From NCBI GenBank assembly GCA_016716385.1, contig JADJWL010000008.1, positions 1 to 64,000 on the forward strand: a DNA stretch of 64,000 bases. Direction: 5' to 3'. Source of the stretch: Bryobacterales bacterium (GTDB lineage Bacteria > Acidobacteriota > Terriglobia > Bryobacterales > Bryobacteraceae). Below, piece after piece: positions 59,273 through 64,000 of the stretch. Position numbers and translations under genes: made by a program. Positions within the stretch are counted from its first letter, which is position 1; the number at the start of each line of letters is the position of its first letter. Below the pieces are notes generated by a model, which saw only the letters and a program-made list of their open reading frames with translations, was not told where the DNA came from and ran no database searches.

Positions 59273-59446
59273 GCGGACAGTAGGGACCGTCGGCCTGGGT
59301 TCCATCCTGTGTGCGGACAGATATCGTGGGGAGTGAAGTATGGTAATCTCGGGGTCAACACTGGCTCTTGCTGTACGGCCTGCTCTGGTGCAGTGACTGG
59401 TGACCCGTACCGCCGAGGTTTCCAAGTATGGCTGGCTTAAAGAAGA

Positions 59447-59725
59447 ATGCCTACTAGAGAAGACAATCACCGCGGCAGGTTCTGGGGCCGTGGCCTCGGG
59501 GCAGTCAGCCTTGCCATTCTGGTATACGGGGCATGCTATTCGACGATTCCGACGGCACACCCAGGCTATCTTGTCGGATACTACTTGGCCCCAGCCCTTC
59601 TCACAACTGTCGGATTCCACTTGATCTTTCTCAGAAAACATCCCATGAAGAAGACTGTGTTTGCGTTTTTTTGTCTATATATAGCCTTTATTGTCGGCGG
59701 GTTGCTGCATTCAGTAGTATCCTAA
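59447..59725 (+). CDS. Small membrane protein, unknown
   Basis: A 92-residue protein with three hydrophobic helices (about 19-35, 43-60 and 68-90; for example VSLAILVYGACYSTIPTAHP and TVFAFFCLYIAFIVGGLLHS). The start has only a weak AAGAAG upstream. No homologue is recognised. Base composition is lower in GC than the flanking genes. It lies in the accessory patch between an antitoxin remnant and the C9-split gene. Confidence 0.5.
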   Translation: MPTREDNHRGRFWGRGLGAVSLAILVYGACYSTIPTAHPGYLVGYYLAPALLTTVGFHLIFLRKHPMKKTVFAFFCLYIAFIVGGLLHSVVS

Positions 59726-59789
59726 AGACATCTACATCCACACGCCGAACTTGTCGTTGGGGGCGAGGATGCGAAAGAGGAGGCATACC

Positions 59790-60071
59790 ATGTGGTTTAT
59801 CAAGTCCTTAATGGCTAATATCGCGGGCAATCTCATCTGGCTTACCTTGGCGCTTGTGGGGGGAGCTATTGTGGCATACCTAAGGGTCAACCAGTCGACG
59901 CTTGTCGATCCGGCACTCTACGGACTGGGCGCATTTGCCTTAATCTTGCTCACGGGTTGCCTATGGCGTTGGATGTATAGCATTCAACGACAGATCGAGG
60001 CCAAGATCCCCCCCCCGAGAACGTCGGCCGAGCTATCAGAGATTGGCTCGACAAGGCCGGTGTCGAAATAA
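59790..60071 (+). CDS. N-terminal half of a gene split at a C9 tract (membrane part)
   Basis: ATG 59790 follows an excellent ribosome-binding site (AGAGGAGG, 59776-59783). The 93-residue product has two TM helices (NIAGNLIWLTLALVGGAIVA; LYGLGAFALILLTGCLW) and a charged lead-out IQRQIEAKIPPP, then a short out-of-frame tail to TAA 60071. At the C9 run the correct reading appears to shift: with one more C the frame would pass into the downstream open frame and give a single 225-residue membrane protein. Confidence 0.65.
   Translation: MWFIKSLMANIAGNLIWLTLALVGGAIVAYLRVNQSTLVDPALYGLGAFALILLTGCLWRWMYSIQRQIEAKIPPPRTSAELSEIGSTRPVSK
60008..60016 (+). repeat. C9 homopolymer at the frame break
   Basis: Nine consecutive C at 60008-60016. 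Nine C keeps the 93-residue frame; ten C (or seven) would join the two halves. Homopolymers of this size are prone both to slipped-strand mutation and to sequencing error. Confidence 0.9.
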
Positions 60072-60109
60072 GAAATGCGCCAGAGCCAGAACTGCAATTC
60101 AATTATATC

Positions 60110-60466
60110 GTGTCGCTAAACAGTCGCAAGGTCAGAGTATACCAAGAGCGCCGTGATCCACAATATATTTGTCTGCAGACGATCTTTATGTTTACCGACC
60201 ATGACAATAAAATTATCTCTTGTCATCAGAAGGGCGTCTCTTCTCTAATCCGGGATCTGCGAATACATCTTGCGATGCTCGGTATGCATTTTTCTGGAAT
60301 TTCTTTTCCGTTAGAAAAGGTATTTATTTCAAAAAAAGTCTTGATAACCGATCAGTTCAATGAATACGAATTCTCATCCGCACTGGATAGAGTTGAGGCA
60401 GCGTGGGTCATTTTTACGGAGGTTGTCACTGGCTATGGCGAGTCGCCATCGTCTGAATCGAAGTAA
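60110..60466 (+). CDS. C-terminal half of the C9-split gene (soluble domain)
   Basis: The open frame runs from the C9 tract at 60017 to TAA/stop at 60466. It reads ENVGRAIRDWLDKAGVEIRN, APEPELQFNYIVSLNSRKVR, VYQERRDPQYICLQTIFMFT, then a helical end. The first methionine codon is a rare internal start at 60110, without a ribosome-binding site, so it is probably expressed only as part of the joined protein. The W-L-x-x-x-G-V-E-I/F-N-Y-I-V pattern vaguely recalls DUF2299/type III chaperone-like folds, a weak suggestion. The stretch is strongly AT-rich (28-43% GC per 60-base line from 60181 to 60360). Confidence 0.55.
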   Translation: MSLNSRKVRVYQERRDPQYICLQTIFMFTDHDNKIISCHQKGVSSLIRDLRIHLAMLGMHFSGISFPLEKVFISKKVLITDQFNEYEFSSALDRVEAAWVIFTEVVTGYGESPSSESK

Positions 60467-60627
60467 GCTCTGATGTCTCCGCGTCGATACATGGTGTCTT
60501 CCTGAGTATTGCCGCGGACCTGGTGGCAGGGCACCGGCCGTACCGATTCCGGGACGCGGCCACGCTCCTGGAGGACTTCTGGGCAGAAGTGGACAAGTTG
60601 CTGCGGGAAAAGGGAGTCATCGCATGA
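60457..60627 (+). pseudogene. Truncated 3' end of the partner gene of the HTH regulator
   Basis: The frame ending TGA 60625-60627 is open from 60457 and reads HGVFLSIAADLVAGHRPYRF, then RDAATLLEDFWAEVDKLLRE and KGVIA. It has high-GC codon use and no start codon, and its stop overlaps the next ATG as ATGA, like a normal two-gene module. The 5' part has apparently been replaced by the AT-rich segment. It may be the tail of a TumE/DUF6516-like toxin, but the identity is uncertain. Confidence 0.5.
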
Positions 60628-60986
60628 AAACGCTACGCGTGGGTATTGCCAGCTACCAGCAAATGAAGGAACGGACGTTGGCCATCGCCCGTGGACAACA
60701 CAAGCCGGCGGCTGGGGAACCCAAGGTCTGGTTCCCATCCACGGAGAGTTTTGCGAAAGTGCTCTCCGACCGGAACCGCGCCTTGCTTGCAGTCATCGCC
60801 GAATCCGCGCCGGAGTCGCTGGCGGAACTGGCCGAACGGACCGGGCGACAGAAGTCGAACCTCTCGCGGACACTCAAGACGATGGAGCGCTATGGCTTCG
60901 TCCGACTCAGCCGGGGACCGCGAGGCTCGGTGATCCCGCGAGTGGCGTACGATCGGATTTCCTTGACCCTGCCCCTCGCAGGATGA
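60624..60986 (+). CDS. TumA/HVO_A0114-type HTH regulator (candidate antitoxin)
   Basis: A 120-residue protein: MKTLRVGIASYQQMKERTLA, IARGQHKPAAGEPKVWFPS, then a winged helix (SDRNRALLAVIAESAPESLA, ELAERTGRQKSNLSRTLKTM, ERYGFVRLSRGPRG). This fits the MarR-like HVO_A0114 family, often encoded directly after a small toxin such as TumE. Here the upstream partner is truncated, so the regulator looks orphaned. The gene itself appears complete. Confidence 0.82.
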   Translation: MKTLRVGIASYQQMKERTLAIARGQHKPAAGEPKVWFPSTESFAKVLSDRNRALLAVIAESAPESLAELAERTGRQKSNLSRTLKTMERYGFVRLSRGPRGSVIPRVAYDRISLTLPLAG

Positions 60987-60993
60987 AGGCCCG

Positions 60994-62136
60994 TCACAGT
61001 CTCCGCAAGCGCCGCGACGCTTCCTCGACCGTCTGCCGCGACTTCGAGAACGTAAACCGGATCCGCTTCGGGTTCCGCGTCGCGTTGGGATAAAACACCG
61101 ACCCCGCCACTCCCGCGACGCCGCCTTCGCGCATCAGGCGCTCGGCGAATACGTCGTCGTCATCGCCGGAAAGCGCCGCGTAGTCGCACCAGAGGAAATA
61201 CGAGCCGCCCGGTTCGTACCAGCGCATGCCCGCGGCGGCGAGTCCTTCGCAGAGAATCTCCTTCCGCGCCCAATACTCATCGCGCAGCCGCTGATAGAAC
61301 GACTCCGGCAGGTCGAGCGCGCGGGCCAGCGCCACCTGGAACGGATGCGGCGCCGTCACCGTGTGGAAGTCGTGCATCTTGCGCAGTTCGTCCGTCAGCG
61401 ACTCGTGCGCCACCAGGTACCCGACCCGCCACCCGGTCACCGAATACGTTTTGCCCATCGACGTCACCGTCACGGTGCGATCCTTGGCCGCCGGCAGCGT
61501 GCCGATGCTGACGTGCCGGTGCCCTGGCCACACCAGGTATTCGTACGTCTCGTCGGCGAAGATCAGCAGATCGCGGTCCGCGGCGAAGGCGGCGACTGTC
61601 TCCAGCTCTTCGGGCGTCAGCACCTTACCTGTCGGGTTGCCCGGATTGCAGAGGATGATCGCCGCCATGCCGGGAGTCCAGGCGGCGTCGAGTTCGTCGC
61701 GCGTGAACGTGAAGTCCGGCTCGCGGACCTCCACCGTGCGGATGTTCACGCCGGCGGCAATCGCCTGCAGCACGTAGTTCTCGTACATCGGCGCGAAGCA
61801 CAGAATGTCCGAGCCGCGCTCGACGAGCGCCTCCATCGCCACGATCATGCCTTCGGTAGCGCCGCAGGTCACGACGATGTGGCGCTCGGGGTCCACCTGA
61901 AGGCCGTTGAACGCCGCCAGCTTCCTCGCCAGCGCCTCGCGCAGGATCGGCGAACCCCAGGGGTTGGTGTACTGGTGATACGAGCCGCCGATCGCGTCGA
62001 TCGCCAGTTGCTTGATCTCGGGGAACGTATCTTCGTCGGAGAATCCCTGCGACAGGTTCACGGCGCCGAGCTGCGCGCTGAGAATGGTGGTTCCCCGGAT
62101 GACGGATTCCCGCATGGGCAGGCGTTTGATGGGCAT
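60994..62136 (-). CDS. PLP-dependent class I/II aminotransferase
   Basis: A 380-residue aminotransferase. It shows NLSQGFSDEDTFPEIKQLAI, YHQYTNPWGSPILREALA, CNPGNPTGKVLTPEEL, FADETYEYLVWPG, and the PLP-lysine motif TSMGKTYSVTGWRVGYLV, with a C-terminal Arg in RIRFTFSKS. The pattern is closest to kynurenine/methionine aminotransferases (YbdL/KAT-like) rather than aspartate aminotransferase. It converges with the TumA-like gene. Confidence 0.93.
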   Translation of the reverse strand: MPIKRLPMRESVIRGTTILSAQLGAVNLSQGFSDEDTFPEIKQLAIDAIGGSYHQYTNPWGSPILREALARKLAAFNGLQVDPERHIVVTCGATEGMIVAMEALVERGSDILCFAPMYENYVLQAIAAGVNIRTVEVREPDFTFTRDELDAAWTPGMAAIILCNPGNPTGKVLTPEELETVAAFAADRDLLIFADETYEYLVWPGHRHVSIGTLPAAKDRTVTVTSMGKTYSVTGWRVGYLVAHESLTDELRKMHDFHTVTAPHPFQVALARALDLPESFYQRLRDEYWARKEILCEGLAAAGMRWYEPGGSYFLWCDYAALSGDDDDVFAERLMREGGVAGVAGSVFYPNATRNPKRIRFTFSKSRQTVEEASRRLRRL

Positions 62137-62140
62137 TGGT

Positions 62141-63028
62141 TTACGGCCAGATCCTGTTCAAGAGAGCGGCCAGCCGCACCGAGCCGACGAGCAGCCGTTC
62201 CTCCATCACCGGCGCCGCCTGATTGCGATAAGAGGGCGGAAGCTGCCAGACGGTCGTCCGGTAGAGTTCCGATACTTCTTCGCATGATGAGACATTGCGC
62301 GGCGGGTACTTCGGCACGCGCGGCCGGAGCGGCGCGTAGGCATGCTTCCAGGCAAGGTCGCGGGATTCGGCCAGCCACTGGCGGAACCAGCTTGGCAGGC
62401 CGGACGGCACCGCCTCTCCGGTCCGGCGCCGCGCGGGGCTCCAGGAGTTGAGCGCGGCCATGAGGCGCGCGGCGAGAGCCCGGTCATCGCTTCCCACGCG
62501 TTCTTCCAGGAGCCCGTAGTCCCAGGCTGCGTGCAGATTCTTCGACGGATGATTCACCAGCAGGCAATTACCCCCGCGGTCGGAATTCCCTCCGGCGTGC
62601 AGCGGCTGGTGGACATCCTGCGCGATGTGGATCAGGTATTTCAAATCGCTCCCTGGCTCCAGCTCATCCGGCTTGCCGGCCGCCAGTTTGCCGGAGTATT
62701 CGATCAGCTTGGCGTATGCGGTATTGGGCTGGCGCAGCGGATCCGGCCGGTCGCGGAAGCCGTAGCGCGCGCTGAGATTGATGTAGTGCCAGGGCGCCGC
62801 CTGCGGGTAGTTCCTGCGTCCCTCGACGTCGGGCCAGATCGACGCCGCGGCGAGCGCATCGGCCAATGCATCCGGGGTGTTGGGCACGCCGAGAATGCGC
62901 GCCACCCGCGCCTTCGCCGAGGGGCCGAGCAGCCCGGCGGTAACGCGGCCGCCGGCCTTGTGCGCGGCAAAGCCCCAGGGCAGAGCCGGCAGGGCCGCAA
63001 GGAGCAGAATCAGGGGAATCCGGAGCAC
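62141..63028 (-). CDS. Exported S1/P1-family nuclease
   Basis: A protein of about 295 residues from GTG 63028 (signal RIPLILLLAALPALPWG), or 306 from ATG 63061. Mature S1/P1 nucleases begin with Trp, here W-G-F-A-A-H (Trp and first His as zinc ligands). Further zinc-ligand blocks are ASIWPDVE, PWHYINL, YLIHIAQDVHQPLHAGGNSD and LHAAWDYG. All three zinc sites seem present, so it should be an active periplasmic or secreted nuclease for single-stranded nucleic acid. The GTG start has GGCGGAG upstream but with short spacing. Confidence 0.9.
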   Translation of the reverse strand: MLRIPLILLLAALPALPWGFAAHKAGGRVTAGLLGPSAKARVARILGVPNTPDALADALAAASIWPDVEGRRNYPQAAPWHYINLSARYGFRDRPDPLRQPNTAYAKLIEYSGKLAAGKPDELEPGSDLKYLIHIAQDVHQPLHAGGNSDRGGNCLLVNHPSKNLHAAWDYGLLEERVGSDDRALAARLMAALNSWSPARRRTGEAVPSGLPSWFRQWLAESRDLAWKHAYAPLRPRVPKYPPRNVSSCEEVSELYRTTVWQLPPSYRNQAAPVMEERLLVGSVRLAALLNRIWP

Positions 63029-63088
63029 GGCTCCGCCATGGTAGCAGACGGTGCGTCGCACCGCCCTGATACAGTAAGATCAGCCGAC

Positions 63089-63805
63089 ATGTTCACGTGG
63101 ATCTGCCCGCAATGTGGACGGGAAAACCACCCGTCTCTCGCCGAATGTCCGAATTGCCAGGCCACCGCGTCCGGCGCCGCGGCCGAGGAGGCGCCACCAC
63201 CGCCCCCTCCAGCGCCGGCAGCCCCTGTGAGACAAGCGGCGCCACCGCCTCCTCCCCCACCGCCCGTCGCGCAGCCCGCGCCGGCGGCGCAGCAACCGAA
63301 GACCACCTACGTCCTGCCGCCACCGCAGCGCGGCATGCCGGTCTGGCTGGCGACGATCCTGTCGGCCGCGGTGTTCGCGGGCCTGTTCGCCGCGGTGTAT
63401 TACGGCATTCAGTACTTCAAGGAAGACCGGCCGGCGGCCGCTAAGCCCGCCATCGCGTTCGAAGACGTCCCGGAGGGCGCCAAGCCCAACCGGATGCTGC
63501 GCTTTCTTTCCGTTTCCGGATTGCGCCTGCTGCAGAATGCTCAGCGCAAGACCGAAGTCCGTTTCGTCGTCGTGAATCACTCGACGGCGCAGACCTCGCC
63601 GATCGGCGCGAAGGCGAGGATTCTCGCGCGCACCAATGGCGGACCCGATACGGACCTCGGCATGGTGGAGTTCAAGCTGCCCGCGCTCGGCCCGTACGAG
63701 ACGAAGGACATCTCGGCGGTTCTCGAGACGAAACTGCGGGCGTACGAACTGCCGGACTGGCAGTTTCTCAAGGCCGAGTTGATTCTTCCGCCGGAAGCGC
63801 CGTAA
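63089..63805 (+). CDS. Zinc-ribbon membrane protein with proline-rich linker
   Basis: A 238-residue protein from ATG 63089. An N-terminal zinc ribbon (WICPQCGRENHPSLAECPNC, four Cys) is followed by a Pro/Ala-rich linker of about 55 residues, one TM helix (WLATILSAAVFAGLFAAVYYG) and a beta-rich extracytoplasmic domain (about 135-238). A -10-like TAAGAT at 63075-63080 ends 8 nt before the ATG, and there is no Shine-Dalgarno sequence. Function is unknown. Confidence 0.8.
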   Translation: MFTWICPQCGRENHPSLAECPNCQATASGAAAEEAPPPPPPAPAAPVRQAAPPPPPPPPVAQPAPAAQQPKTTYVLPPPQRGMPVWLATILSAAVFAGLFAAVYYGIQYFKEDRPAAAKPAIAFEDVPEGAKPNRMLRFLSVSGLRLLQNAQRKTEVRFVVVNHSTAQTSPIGAKARILARTNGGPDTDLGMVEFKLPALGPYETKDISAVLETKLRAYELPDWQFLKAELILPPEAP

Positions 63806-63832
63806 GGTTTCCCGCAAGCTCGCCGTGTCGCA

Positions 63833-64000
63833 TCAGATCGGCTCGGAGGCAATCGCGATCGCCTCCGCTACAAGATGGTCTGTGATTCGAAAGTCAAGAT
63901 CGCGGCGAAGGACCTTAACGAGTTCCGGTGGTTCCGCCGCGCGACCCTCAAGATGAAGGCGGGCCAGCAGCCGCACTGTTCCGATTGACTTCCTCGCCAT
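63833..64000 (-). CDS. Short hypothetical protein at the window edge (may be partial)
   Basis: The minus strand encodes 55 residues (MARKSIGTVRLLARLHLEGR, then AAEPPELVKVLRRDLDFRIT and DHLVAEAIAIASEPI) ending at 63833. The ATG coincides with the last three bases of the window, so the gene may start further upstream. The sequence looks protein-like but no family was recognised. Confidence 0.3.
   Translation of the reverse strand: MARKSIGTVRLLARLHLEGRAAEPPELVKVLRRDLDFRITDHLVAEAIAIASEPI

Noticed and set aside
63831..64000. A plus-strand frame from about 63872 at the window end
   Set aside because: It is about 40 codons long and overlaps a more protein-like minus-strand frame. Neither is strong; only the minus-strand one was listed, at low confidence.
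1..64000. tRNA genes, CRISPR arrays, riboswitches, transposases
   Set aside because: I looked for T-loop-like sequences, spaced direct repeats, and transposase or integrase motifs and found none convincing; this was a reading by eye, not a covariance-model search.

Overview
The window is a high-GC chromosomal segment (about 63-66% GC by eye) that fits an acidobacterium of the Bryobacterales/Solibacter type. This is inferred from the family mix, not from a marker-gene tree. The clues are an Oar-like TonB-dependent receptor with an N-terminal carboxypeptidase-regulatory domain, several Tat-exported Gfo/Idh/MocA oxidoreductases beside a sulfatase, BshA, a bactofilin, exported S55 and beta-propeller proteins, and many small exported proteins. 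Genes are dense, with frequent 1-8 nt overlaps. Several transcription units appear to start with a -10 box only 6-18 nt from the start codon and no Shine-Dalgarno sequence, which suggests leaderless or nearly leaderless mRNAs.

Layout. 1-3.2 kb: ribosome/tRNA-maturation operon rpsP-khpA-rimM-trmD-rplS-rnhB plus a small membrane protein. 3.2-9.0 kb: bactofilin, a degenerate methyltransferase-like protein, and a large two-component system (PDZ/multi-TM/GAF/PAS histidine kinase with an NtrC-type activator). 9.1-13.4 kb: a control region with two related 20-bp sites, hrpB, then an ECF sigma factor, anti-sigma factor and Spy-like protein on the minus strand. 13.5-19.8 kb: FAH-family hydrolase, exported small proteins, an amber-interrupted exported methyltransferase, an orphan histidine kinase coupled to a beta-propeller lipoprotein, bshA and a VOC protein. 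19.9-34.3 kb: sugar and sugar-acid metabolism (rhamnonate-dehydratase-like enolase, two Gfo/Idh/MocA proteins, RidA, 2-hydroxyacid dehydrogenase) and a TonB receptor/tandem esterase/DUF309 operon, with a WbpP-like epimerase and a TIM-barrel isomerase behind it.

34.5-41.7 kb: a Cu/Ag-type RND efflux operon (Cys-rich leader protein, CusC-, CusB- and CusA-like, plus two small exported accessory proteins). Its CusB gene carries an internal deletion and frameshift. 41.7-49.9 kb: membrane protein, sulfatase with Gfo/Idh, tsaD, an RluA-family synthase, mazEF, folK, ruvB. 50.0-57.5 kb: exported beta-propeller protein, an S55-type protease whose catalytic motifs occur in the reverse of the SpoIVB order, a NarL-type kinase/regulator pair, and a DUF1684 protein.

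57.5-61.0 kb is the accessory patch. It holds a HigA-like antitoxin remnant fused in frame to a secreted protein, a short foreign-looking AT-rich segment (60181-60360 is about 37% GC) with a gene split at a C9 tract, and a TumA-like regulator behind a truncated partner. The window ends with an aminotransferase, an S1/P1 nuclease and a zinc-ribbon membrane protein. The most notable items are the apparently circularly permuted S55 protease, the C9-split gene, the antitoxin/secreted-protein fusion and the broken CusB. I saw no tRNA, rRNA, CRISPR array or insertion sequence, and no gene-free stretch exceeds 300 bases.
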